Source: Branchiostoma floridae (lineage: Eukaryota; Chordata; Leptocardii; Amphioxiformes; Branchiostomatidae). Taken from it: a DNA stretch of 64,000 bases. The stretch spans positions 13,593,570 to 13,657,569 of the forward strand of contig NC_049980.1 in assembly GCF_000003815.2 (NCBI RefSeq). The letters are read 5' to 3'. Shown one piece after another: positions 1-13,100 of the stretch (position 1 is the first letter of the stretch; each line of letters starts with the position of its first letter). The translations under genes were made by a program, and so were the position numbers. The notes under the pieces are model-generated. The model saw only the letters and a program-made list of their open reading frames with translations. It was not told the origin of the DNA and searched no databases.

Positions 1-1174
1 GCATTAATAATTTGTGATAACTTTATTACAACAAAGCATAAATCTTATGCCAGACTTGTCACTGATTACAACATTGATACCAGTTATACATTATAAACGA
101 AGAAATAGAAGCTTAATGACGTCCTTGCGTCCATATCTACCATCTGTCAAAAAAGGAGTCAAAACCAAAACTGGACTTAAGGTTCATTTGAACTTGGCAC
201 ATCCTTACAACGATTTTAGTTCCTCGAATAACATACAAGGCAAAAAAAAACTAACTATTTGTTGATTTCGCAATGAAATCACCACTACTTTAAATGATTT
301 TATCGTTGTTCATCTTCGTTACATTTAATTAGATCAGATTATAAAACTACATTGACATGACGTAAGTTTATATACATGATTTACGTACAGGAACTATGTA
401 CAAGGTATATGTCCGATTCATATAATCAGAATTGGAAAGGATACATTGGGTTTAATTGTTTTTAAATGCATATCTATGTAGAACATCCAAAACATTTTGA
501 AGCATGTCTTCTCCAAAGTAATGAAATATCTATTAATTCAAGGTAGGCTTCATTGTCATTTGTCCATTATAAGGTAACTATGAGGCTAACTAGATTTAAC
601 AGAATTATCATGATTTCATGACCATAGAAAATACTTGAAATAATAATGATTTTCCATATTTACACTTTTATCTCATAATCTATTTTTGATTTGTCTTTCG
701 TAGATGATACGTTATCAATCGCCATCTATTAAAAAATTTATACATGATTTATATTAAACTTGTCGTGGTTGACACAGAAATGGTTTTGCTACAAACAAAT
801 CTATGTCGTCATGACAAAAACGTTTTTATGGTTACTGTACTATGAAAGACTGACATATAAATTGAGAAAAGTATCTAGTCGAGGCATCGACTTCAATTTC
901 TGTTGATATAATGTGCATTGCACACCTTTAGATTTAGTAATCCGCTACTTCAAAAAATTGCTATACACTCTTTTCATACATATACCGAGTTCAGCACCTT
1001 AGCTTTGAAGTATTCATCTAAATACGTCTACTGATTTTATTTTGCAGTTAATAATGATTACTGCATTTCCTTCAACAATCACAGCAAAGAAAGTACGCGT
1101 TTAAAGCTTAATAGAGAAGACGCAATGACTTTTTTTGCTCCTGGCAACGAAACAAATTGTCCCAATGACGTAGT
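1..1174. other. AT-rich flank downstream of the glutamate receptor gene
   Basis: The stretch is AT-rich and holds no convincing exon, RNA gene or recognisable repeat. Part of it presumably contains the 3' untranslated region of the minus-strand receptor gene whose stop codon is at 1175. No clear poly(A) signal was assigned. Confidence 0.4.
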
Positions 1175-4100
1175 TCACAACGACCTGTCCCCATTTGCAA
1201 CGATCCCATTGGCAGAAGCGCCCCCTGTCTTCTTGATGAAGATCTGCACCAAGCCGCTGTCGATGGCGCGCAGGAAGTCTTTTTCCAGCAGTCTTTGATG
1301 TGAAGACTCTTGCTTGGTCAGGGAAAATTCTGTTTCCGACTGCAAATGAAAAACATACTCATACTTTGAACATTTGAAAGTAAATTTGTCAGGACACCTC
1401 AAAGATATCTCATGAATATGCCACGATATTCAACATATAGAGAAATCCTCGTTCTTAAATTTCTATATCGAAATTAGAGCAATACATTGTGATGATAGAG
1501 ATTGCGATGTAGCAAAATACCCGGCTCCAACCATAGAGATCCCGACTCAGGTCAGGATACTCTTATCGGGATCTCTACCGACAGATATGTCAATCTCTAC
1601 CCTGGCAAATACATAAAGCAATCTGGCTACAAGCACAGCTTCTACAGACAAACTACACTACTTCACAATTCCATTGAAATTGTGCCTTCTTCAATGCACG
1701 CCATGCTAATCTATTCAGCATTTCAACCACATTCGACACAGACACAAACTAAGTCTTGCTTTGGATACCGTGATTTTGGCGTTACCTTACAGAAGCACGA
1801 GATAGGCCCACACTCACACCCTGTCTGCATGACCACGCAATACGGGCGGTGGTCATCGGGGGCCCCAGGGGCAGGGAACGGGCCGTGGTCATCCGGGACC
1901 CCGGGGGCAGGGGACCAGGATTCACCCATCTGGCAAAACATGCAATGTGCTGGCTTCACGTACAGGCATGCATTTTATATCATTGATAGACCATAGCATG
2001 TCACAATTTTAATTTGTTCATGTGTGCGATCTACATAATCAATCTCTTAATCTCTATCACGCAATGTCAAATCACCCTGTTCACGACTAGCTCCAACCAT
2101 GTTCCGGTGAAGGTTGGGAGGAAATGGTCGGTCATGTGTGACAGGAGCTAAATGTAGTTTATATACGAGTAATTTAAATGCAATTATGGAAATAAAACAT
2201 AAAGGCCATGTCGAATATGGTCGAAATACTTTACAGAGTATAAGCAAACGTATTGAATTACATCTAAACCAAATTAATAGAGTTAAGCCTGCGAGAAGTG
2301 CGAGCGGGGAGGTAAGGCTAATCACAGGAGTATAAAGGAGATGTGTTTGTAGAAAACTAAGAGTAAACTAAGTCTCCATACCATCTGTGTCTTTGGCTTG
2401 CAACAGTACGTCCAGGTGACTTCCATCATCAGATAGATAACTGTTAACGCTACTCCAACGGCGACGATGACGAACACTCCGTAGAAGCTGTCCAGCCCCA
2501 GACGATCTGCTCCCGCCTGTGTTGTAACCCCTCCATCTAGAGCACAGCCAACTGTCGGCCACCAGACGTTTCGAAATCTATCTATTTTCCCCGCCTCTTT
2601 CAGCTTTAAAATACTGAAGATTTAAGAGAAAACAAGAACATCAATGTTATGTTTAATTATTTTCCTCATGCAGTATATGCCGAAACTTTTCTCAATATTA
2701 CGTGTATCCAAGGAGTTTTTGTAGAGATATAACCTCCCTGGTGTATCAAAACAAGTAAAACCAGAGTTCGCTGAGCTCATACCTCGGTAAAATATTTAGA
2801 GTTCCTTGTATGTTTTGTTCATAAATCATGGAACTGAGGCTTCGATTATCATTGTTCATTGATCGATTCCTGGCACTCGTCAACGGTCAACGTCGCAATT
2901 AGCACAGAATGGATTCATATATATGGTACATAACAGTCAGATATATGGTACATAACAGCAGTCAGATATATGGTACATAACTGCCAGATATATGGTACAT
3001 AACAGTCAGATATATGGCACATAACAGTCAGATATATGGTACATAACAGCAGTCAGATATATGGTACATAGCAGTCAGATATATGGTACATAACTGTCAG
3101 ATACATGGTACATAGCTGCCAGATATATGGTACATAACAGTCAGATATATGGTACATAACAGTCAGATATATGGTACATAACAGCAGTCAGATATATGGT
3201 ATATAACAGTCAGATATATGGTACATAACAGCAGTCAGATATATGGTACATAGCAGTCAGATATATGGTACATAAGTAAGTAAGTAAAGGCACTCGTCGG
3301 TCTCGCAGGACCATGAGTAGTACTACATATAATTTCTACACAATGTACTTATTGTTTGTTTTTGCGTATACGTTTTGACCTTTTGTGTTCTGATGCAAGT
3401 CTCTGCTTTTCTTCCCCCCGTTTTAGTCCCTCCTTGACTCCCTGTTTCCAACCAGTTCTGTTTGCTGCAAGTGTCTCCCAACTGTCAATGTTCATGTCGA
3501 GGGCTTTCAAGTCCCGTTTGATAACATCCTTAAAGCGTAGGTGGGGACGACCACGGGTTCTTGTCCCAGTAGCCAGTTCACTGTACAATAAGTCCTTTGG
3601 GATCCTCCCATCTGGCATACGGCACACATGACCAAGCCAGCGAAGTCTTCGCTGCGTCAGCAGCGTGAACATACTAGGAATATTAGCACGTGTAAGTACA
3701 TCTACATTGGTGACATAATCACTCCACTTGATATGAAGAATTCTACGCAAGCAACGCATGTGAAATGTGTTAAGTTTCCTTTCCTGACTTGTGTATAGGG
3801 ACCATGTTTCGCTGCCATAAAGCAGAACACTGAGCACACACGCCCTATAAACAGCAATCTTTGTGTGTATTGTAAGTTTCTGATTTCCCCAGACTCTCTT
3901 TTGTAGTCTGGCAAAAGTAGTTGCTGCTCGTCCTATTTTACAATTTATTTCAGCTTCCAGGGAAAGGTTGTCTGTCACGGTGGACCCTAGGTAAGTAAAC
4001 TTGGGAACCACTTCCAACTCATAATTGTTGATGGTGACTGCTGGGGGGTGGTCGACTCCCTGGCCCATCACTTGTGTTTTCTTTATACTTATGGTCAAGC

Positions 4101-7100
4101 TGAAGTCCTGACAGGCAGCAGAGAATTTGTCCAACAGTGTTTGTAGCTTGTTCACAGAGTGAGCTGCCAGTGCAGCATCATCTGCAAATAGAAGGTCTCT
4201 GATAAGTACTTCACGGACTTTGGTTTTGGCTTTAAGTCTGGCCAAGTTGAAAAGTTTCCCATCTGACCTGGTGTGGAGATACACTCCTTCAGTTGAAGAG
4301 CCGAAAGCATGTTTCAGCATTACTGCAAAGAAAATTCCGAACAGGGTTGGGGCCAATACGCAGCCCTGCTTTACCCCACTGCGAATGTCGAAAGCTTCAG
4401 AGGACGATCCATCAAACTGGACAACTCCTTTCATACCTGTGTGAAAGGACTGGATCATCCTGAGAAGTTTCGGAGGGCATCCGATCTTGACAAGTATTTT
4501 GAATAGGCCATCTCTGCTGACGAGATCAAAAGCTTTTGTTAGATCTATAAAAGCAATATAAAGAGGTTGTCTCTGTTCTCTGCATTTTTCTTGTAACTGT
4601 CGTAGGGAGAATATCATATCAATGGTGGAACGCTCTGACCTGAAGCCACATTGGGACTCCGGATACACTCTGTCAGCAAGTCGCTGCAGCCGACCTAGGA
4701 CCACCCGTGCAAAGATTTTCCCCACAATACTGAGTAAGGAAATTCCGCGATAATTATTACAATCGCTTCTATCTCCTTTATTTTTGTATAATGTGACAAT
4801 GTTTGAGTCTTTCATGTCCTGTGGTATCTCTCCCTCCTCCCAGCATTTACACAGTATATCATGCAGTTCAGGCAGCAGTACACCTTTAGCACTCTTGATG
4901 ACCTCAGGAGGTATTCCGTCCATACCAGGTGCTTTACCTGAGCGCAGGCTGTCGATGGCTTTGCTCATCTCCTCCAATGTTGGTACTGCATCCAGTTCCC
5001 ACAAAACGGACAGAGTCTCGATGCTGTCCAGTGCTGTCTCATTTATGGCATTTTCTCTTGCATACAGCTCTGAATAATGTTCTAGCCACCGTTCCATCTG
5101 CTTCCCTCTGTCAGTAATTGTTTCACCGGACAGAGACTTAAGAGGTGCGGAGCTATTTTGGGTTGGTCCAATGGCTTTCTTTATCCCCTCGTACATACCG
5201 CGGATGTTGCCTGTTTCCGCTGAAGACTGAATGCTTTTGCAAAGATCAAGCCAGAATTTGTTTGCACACTGTCGAGCCATGCGCTGGACTTTGCTCCTGG
5301 CAGTTCTCAGGGCCTGCAAGGTTAGCTGACTGGGTGCGCGCTTATGCTCTAGAAGTGCTGTACGCTTTTCTTCAATGACCACATTTAGTTCACTTGCGTA
5401 CTCCTCAAACCAATCTTGGGTCTTTCCCTGCTTTCTTCCAAAGACACCTAACGCTGTACGGTGGAGTGTGTCTCTGAGGTAACTCCACCTCTGCTCAGCA
5501 TTTTCACTTGAAGGTTTGTTGAGGAGAGCGGCTTCTAGGGCCTCAGCAAATTCCTCTACTTTCTCTGGAATCTGGGTTTTCCTGGCATCTATACGGATTT
5601 TACCAGGTGGTTTGGAGCGGTGGATCTTTTTCGGTGTAAGTCTGATTGTACTGCAAACCAGGGAGTGGTCAGTGTCACAATCAGCACTGTGATAAGAGCG
5701 GGTGAGTAAGACATCGCTTAAGTGACAGCGTCTCACAATAACCAGGTCTAGTTGGTGCCAATGCTTGGAGCGGGGGTGGCGCCAGGACACCTTGTGCTGT
5801 GGTTTTGTGTTGAAAAAGGAGTTTGTAATGCACAGATCATTGATAGTGCAGAACTCAAGTAGACGTTGCCCATTGTCATTTACATTGCCAACACCAAATT
5901 TACCAAGGCAATTCGGCCAGGAGTCATAATCAGCGCCCACGCGGGCATTGAAGTCGCCCAGTAATAGGAGCTTTTCCTGCTTGGGTATACCTTGAATGGT
6001 AGTCTGGAGTTGGCAGTAGAACTCATCCTTGGTTTCTTCTTGTGAACACAGTGTTGGAGCATACACACTCACAAGGTTCAAGGGCCCATTTTCTGTGAGA
6101 AGCCGGAGTGTGAGAATTCGCTCTGTACCCTTCTCTCTCGGTTCAATTGAGTCTAGTAGAGAGTTCTTGATGGCAAAACCTACACCATGCTGTCTGGTTT
6201 CCTGTGAGGCTTTCCCCTGCCAGATGAATGTGTAGTCACTTTCTCGCAAGGTCCCTGAGTCTGCCAGACGGGTTTCTTGTAGAGTGGCAATGTCTACATT
6301 AAGTCTCAGGAGTTCATTGTTAATCACAGCTGTTTTTCTAGTGTCACTAATTTCCTGGAGATCATCAGACAGTCCTGTAGTCATTGTTCGCACATTCCAA
6401 CAACCAATTCTGAGAGTTTGTTTCTTTCCTTTGGTCTTGGGTACAATGGGTACAGTTCGTCTTTCAGGCTCGTAGAGCCCTAAGCCCAGCGCACCCTTCA
6501 AGGCAGACGGACTGTGGCGGGGCAACACCCTACTGGCTGGGGGCTGCCCAGCTTAAGGCGGGCGGTAGCTGCCCAATGAGACACGATGATCTCTCCCACC
6601 GACGGAAGCAGCCCCTGGCACCCTACTCTACGCCAATCGAGTGGAAGGTTTATAACCGGTATCTGCTGCTCCCCGTGTTGTGATGCCGCTACAGTACGTA
6701 TGGCATGGAGTGGCCTCTCCAGGATACATTGTACATAGTCAATTTCAATATTACATACATACACATACAATAAGTACAAGGACGTAGAGGGTAGTACTAG
6801 CCTGGGAATAGAAGAGATATTTAGGAGACAGGCTGTTTCCCACGCAGCAAGTCCCCCCTCTCCACTCCACTGGTGTGGTCCAACGGAACGGCAAGCCGAT
6901 ACAGTTGGGCACCAGTGAAGTCGCAGGACTGTGGCGGGCGGGGTCCTCCTCACCCCGTACAGTGCTGGACTGTCCACTGCCCACGCACACACCCATGGTC
7001 AGGGAAACCCACCCAGCAGGACAAACTGAGGGCATTGGTGGGGCAGCACTAGCACAGTCTGTATGCCTGACTTCACTTATTGTTGAAGCTGGGTTCGTGC

Positions 7101-10100
7101 TATGTGCCAGAGAAATGTGCATGTTGTACTGCCTGTTGCTCCCTCCCATTGGAACACCGGGCTATCAAAACATGCTAAAATATGTACCAAAGGGAGGCCA
7201 TTCAGCAGTTTGGCCCACACACAGCAAATTACCTTTGCCCCTCTGGCAGGGACATTGTATGTCCTGAAAAGAGCGGGGTTTCCCTTTAGGGACCGAATAG
7301 AGGGGGTTGCCTTTAGGGTGTGTGTGGCTCTATTCACAAAGGGAGGCCATGTAGGAAGATGGCCCGCACACAAAAATTACCTACCTGATATGGTACATAG
7401 CAGTCAGATATATGGTACATAACTGTCAGATATATGGTACATAACAGTCAGATATACGGTACATAACAGTCAGATATACGGTACATAACAGTCAGATATA
7501 TGGTACATAACAGTCAGATATATGGTACATAACAGTCAGATAAATGGTACATAGCAGTCAGATATATGGTACATAACTGTCATAATTGCCTTCATAAATG
7601 ACTTATTCTATCAAGTCTGAACTCCACTCTCTGTTGCATATATGGCAAATGATACGCGCCAACATTACTTTTCATCTCAAATTTAACCATACCATCTCTT
7701 TGCACATCATATCACTATTGATGAGTGACTATAAATATCTCACCCTAATGAAAGCATATGTGACAGCCTGTTGCCATGCTGGGTTGCTAGCCCATATCCA
7801 AGATGGCGGAAAGACTTGCCGACCATCATCATTTCACAGCTCTCATCTGTCATGGTGAGGTACTCCAACATCGGTGTGTCATACATAAAGACAAACTCAC
7901 CCTGTAAACGGAGAGAAAAAAAACATATATTGTCATGAGTCCATATGTCTGAAAAAAGACCATACCAAAAATGCTACACGAGTATGCATGGCTGTCGTTA
8001 GAGCGCTAACGCAACGCCTCAACATACAAATCAACAACATGACTTTGATTTAAAACAACTGATCTATAGGCAACTTTGGTTCTTTGATCCGTACCGAATA
8101 AGCAACACGTTAAAATTTTGTCACATTCTGCTCACCTTCTTTACTTCCTTTATCCCTTCCAGGACGTTGGGTACCATTGTTTCCTCTGCGTTCATGTAGT
8201 TCCACATCAGCTCATAGACTGTACCTGTGGCTGAATACACAACAAAACAACTCTTACATTTATAATCAAATCATTTTCATGTAAGATTTCTGCTTGTAAG
8301 ATCTATAAATATTGCGATCGATATGTCCATTGAATATTATACACAGAATGTGTAAAAAAGTCATGTACAGTAAAGTATTCAAGAAATAAGAGATCTTATG
8401 ACTCCATTGAATATTTTGAGTTTTGTGATTGTATTGTATAATTTGGTTTATCTATTAATCTCTAGCTGAGTCTGGCTGTATCCCCATAAGGCAACAGACA
8501 GCTCTTATAAGGCAACAGACAGAAAATTGAACACAGGAAATAGATAATCTAAGACCTTTGACCTAAATTGCTGTCTGTGTCGCCAAACAGCCTACATGCG
8601 AAGAACCGTATTTTTTACTTGAAACATAACCTCAATTCCTCTATGCCTTTACACCATTTTTACCTTCACTTCCTGTTACCCTAATGTATTTAGATTACTA
8701 CAAAACTATTATAAGCAATCACATAAACACAACGAAAACAAAAGCTCTGTACACGGAAGGAAAAAAAAAAACGTGCACGAAAAAGCCAGTAACCTACCTT
8801 GTTGATCATGGAAGAAGGCGAACGTGCTTCCGCCCTTCGGGATGCCGTATTTGATTTTTGTTTGCTTGACCAGGTCATCCACGGATCTGATCGGCTGCTC
8901 CAGTCTCTTGACCGTGAGGAAGGCCGTGAGGTTGGCGGTGTACGTTGATATGGCGATGAGACCAAACAACCACCAGGCACCCGCTAGGATTCGGTTTGGA
9001 GTCGACCTCGGCTGAGGCTCAACACCTGCAGAGTATAGTTGTATATTGCTCAATGAATGCAGTGGAAAGTAAAATAGATTTTATCAGTGTACTCACTATG
9101 AAGCCGAAAGAAACAGATTATTTCAAACTGTTGTCACAATTTAACCGAGCTTTTACCATTTAGGTGATCGCCCAAAGCCTATATTTCTACTAAAAGCACA
9201 CAATCCAATCACCATACAGCACGTCGATCTAACAAGTCACTAACCACTGCCTTCAACTTAGTAGTCAAAGCCGACAATAGTACATTGTATCATATAGTTG
9301 ATTAGACACGTTATGTATCACCTATTCTCTACTCTTAGTCTTTGAGACTGTTCACGCAATTAGCCTTCCGGCATAATTTTGAAAATAGATACATTCAATT
9401 AAACATAATGTATTCAAGTGATAGTGTGAAATTGTCAACATCCCTGGTGTTCCATGAAAATACATTTGAACGGCTGTAACTTTGAGTCGTTTTGCATGGA
9501 TTAATATTAACGTTCCACTTGATTTTCCTATATTCATTAATGCCTCATGTGATTAACGCTTACAGACAGTGATTGATGATTTACGCACGAGAGATTGATT
9601 TCTTTTTCATTTGAGGCTCGCTATAACCACGTGCTCCTTGTTTGAGGTGAGGATGGATTAGCCTGTGTTATTTCTGGCTGCCAGAAGCTACATGTAATTG
9701 GCCATTGGTCCGCACGGTCGGACAGTTGCTATGAGATATGGTATGAGTTTAAGTATTGGTGGGATTCGGAATCCAGCGGCCAGAAACGCTCTGTGCAACA
9801 ACGTCAACGTTAAAGTCTGGAAGGTGTCATTCGCTAAATTTTGCACTCAAAAGTCAAGCCCATAGAATTCGTGGGACATATTCATATATGTCCGCTCAAT
9901 ATGCAACACGCGTATGTAACTGAAGGTCACTGGAGGGATCTTGTCAAGGTCGGCTTACATGCGGAAATTATACTTGGAAATGCAAACGAAGTACCTTAAA
10001 GCACTCGCGGCACTATTCTGGTCCTTCAGTGAGACACTCGAGATTGGAGGTATTAGCTTTGCGATCTTTACTACGTACGTGTAGCAGCTTCCTGTACCAT

Positions 10101-13100
10101 TGACCTATCATGTATCATATCCAGTAATGACAGTATGTACGCTCATCGTGTTTGTTCAAGCAGATATCAAACAGGTTCTTTTACTTATCACCTTCTATAC
10201 TAGCTTTAGAAGTAAAATGTGTCACAGTATGGAAGATTTGGAATAAATGTTTTGCTCTGCGTGTATGTGTCATTCAAGTATAGACCCTAAGATTTTAAGA
10301 GCGAATGTCTGTAAGGGTCAAACAATGCTGGCACCGGTCAAAAAATAGATATGGCTCATTTTTTGGACAGTGATAGTACTTGGTACACAACCCCTCAAAA
10401 TAGTTTTCTTAATTCTCAGAACCCCTCGTTGCCATGGCAACAGGCCAAAGAAGTTTGGGGGCCATTTTGCCGGATTTGGGCATGTCAAAAACATGAAAAT
10501 TGGCCAACTTAAGGGCACTATCACTGAACAATGCTTTAACTAAACAACAAAGGCAGAATATGCTGATCAGAGCAATGCCTAAACTTGTATGAAATAGCAG
10601 TAAAGTTAATCTCCTGTAAATTCTAAGGCCCTGGGCAGCCTGAATACAATACACTGTTTTCAGGTTGTAAAGAATCTGAAATTTTGCCCAACTTCAAAGC
10701 ACTGAAAGTCCATAAGTATAAAGTATTTTCGCTTGCAATTTACTACAAATAATAACCTACTATAGGGCTATTAGATGAATGCTAGCAAAGTTTGGGTTCT
10801 TGTTTTGTTGCTATGCAATCGTCCGTCGAAGTGGGTCAAATTTCATGATTTTGATAATATGTCATTTTATGCTCTCTTTAAACAATCATAAGTCCCATAC
10901 CAAAGTTGCTCTGCAATTAAAATTCACATGGATTATAAACCAATGTATTGTCTATCAAATGCATGTTTGTAAAGTTCGGGTTCTTGTTTCGTTGCTACGT
11001 AATTGTCCTTTAAAGTGGGTCATTTTTTATGATTTTGATAAAATACATTATTTTGCATCATCTTCCAACAATCATAACTCACAAGCCAAAATTGTTCTGT
11101 AACTAGAATTTACCTGAAATGTAAACCAAGATATTGTTTCTCAAGGTCATGCTTGTAAAGTTTGGGTTCTTGTTTTGTTGCTAAGCAATTGTCCGTTAAA
11201 GTGGGTCAATTTTCATGGTTTTGATGATATATCATTTTGTGCTCTCTTTGAACTGTCATAAGTTGCAGAGTAAATTTGTTCTGAAATTGAAATTAACAAG
11301 GAATACAAACGATTGTATTGTCTATCAAATGCTTGTTTGGACAGTTCGAGTTCGGGTATTCTAACAGTGAATGTACATGTCCCTGAAAGTAGGTCGTATT
11401 CCACTGACTTTTCCACAAATCATGTTCTTGACAACAGTGATACACAGTCTTTGTTTTTATAGAACCGATGTAGCAATGTGCTATCACCATGGAAAAAAAA
11501 AACATTTGTAGGGATTATATTCTACACAAAGTCATATTTATGTTTAATGTCAGATTAATCCACTCTGAACTTTCAAACATTCTGCTAGTTTTAAAGCTAA
11601 GCATGACGTATGACTACAGTCTTGAACATGTTTGCATCCCCACAATATGGCGACTTATTTCTACATTGGAACAAATATCTTAAATCTCTGTGCATCTTTC
11701 TTTCACAGTAATGTGAAAAACATGTGCATTTTCAACTTCTACTAACACACTCATTTTCAGCAAGGACATGAACTTCGGTATTCTTGAATTTTTGCCACAA
11801 ATATGGACTTCCAAAGGCAATCAATTATTGGTGATCGCAAATCAGATTTAGGAATGTTAGTTCGTACAATTTCAAATTCCTTGCCAAATCGCAAGTTTAT
11901 ATGTGTCTCCCAAAAAGGAAGACGTAGATAAACGTCATTCGTTGCTTCATTTTGATTTTTACTGTTGATAGATTCGAACAAAGTTAGGTCAAGATGCTGA
12001 CCTTCATCATCCTCTGCCGTATTTTGACGTTAGCCTGTCAAGCTAATTTCCACACAGACAGACTAGCAGACAAACATCAATCGCCGCCAGGAGTTGGCAT
12101 TTCAGGCAAATAAGAAGAGCAACCTACTAGGTTCGTTCTTGCCCTTGCTTAAAACGAGTATGGTCCATTGAATAGCAGAAACTGAAAAACGCATGTTTTC
12201 ACATAAATGCTACCGTGAAAGGAAAGATGCACAGAGATTTATGATATTCGTTCCAAATACGTATATACATTGTATAAGCTAAGTCTTCAAGAGTCATATT
12301 GTGGGGATGCAAACATGTTCAAGACTGTAGTCATACATCATGCTTAGCAGTAAAACTAGCAGAATGTTTGAAAGTTCAGAGTGGATTAATCTGACATTAA
12401 ACATAAATATGACTTTGTGTAGAATATAATCCCTACAAATGTTTTTTTTTCCATGGTGATAGCACATTGCTACATCGGTTCTATAAAAACAAAGACTGTG
12501 ACATGTGTATCACTGTTGTCAAGAACGTGATTTGTGGAAAAGTCAGTGGAATACGACCTACTTTCAGGAACATGTACATTCACTGTTAGAATACCCGAAC
12601 TCGAACTGTCCAAACAAGCATTTGATAGACAATATATTCGTTTGTATTCCTTGTTAATTTCAATTTCAGAACAAATTTACTCTGCAACTTATGACAGTTC
12701 AAAGAGAGCACAAAATGATATATCATCAAAATCATGAAAATTGACCCACTTTAACGGACAATTGCTTAGCAACAAAACAAGAACCCAAACTTTACAAGCA
12801 TGACCTTGAGAAACAATATCTTGGTTTACATTTCAGGTAAATTCTAGTTACAGAACAATTTTGGCTTGTGAGTTATGATTGTTGGAAGATGATGCAAAAT
12901 AATGTATTTTATCAAAATCATAAAAAATGACCCACTTTAAAGGACAATTACGTAGCAACGAAACAAGAACCCGAACTTTACAAACATGCATTTGATAGAC
13001 AATACATTGGTTTATAATCCATGTGAATTTTAATTGCAGAGCAACTTTGGTATGGGACTTATGATTGTTTAAAGAGAGCATAAAATGACATATTATCAAA

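Noticed and set aside
1502-1996. 164-codon plus-strand frame
   Set aside because: Lies in a receptor intron and includes a GC-rich duplication; no recognisable domain or splice support.
2913-3274. Regular short repeats resembling a CRISPR array
   Set aside because: Units are directly tandem with no unique spacers, and the DNA is eukaryotic; it is a minisatellite.
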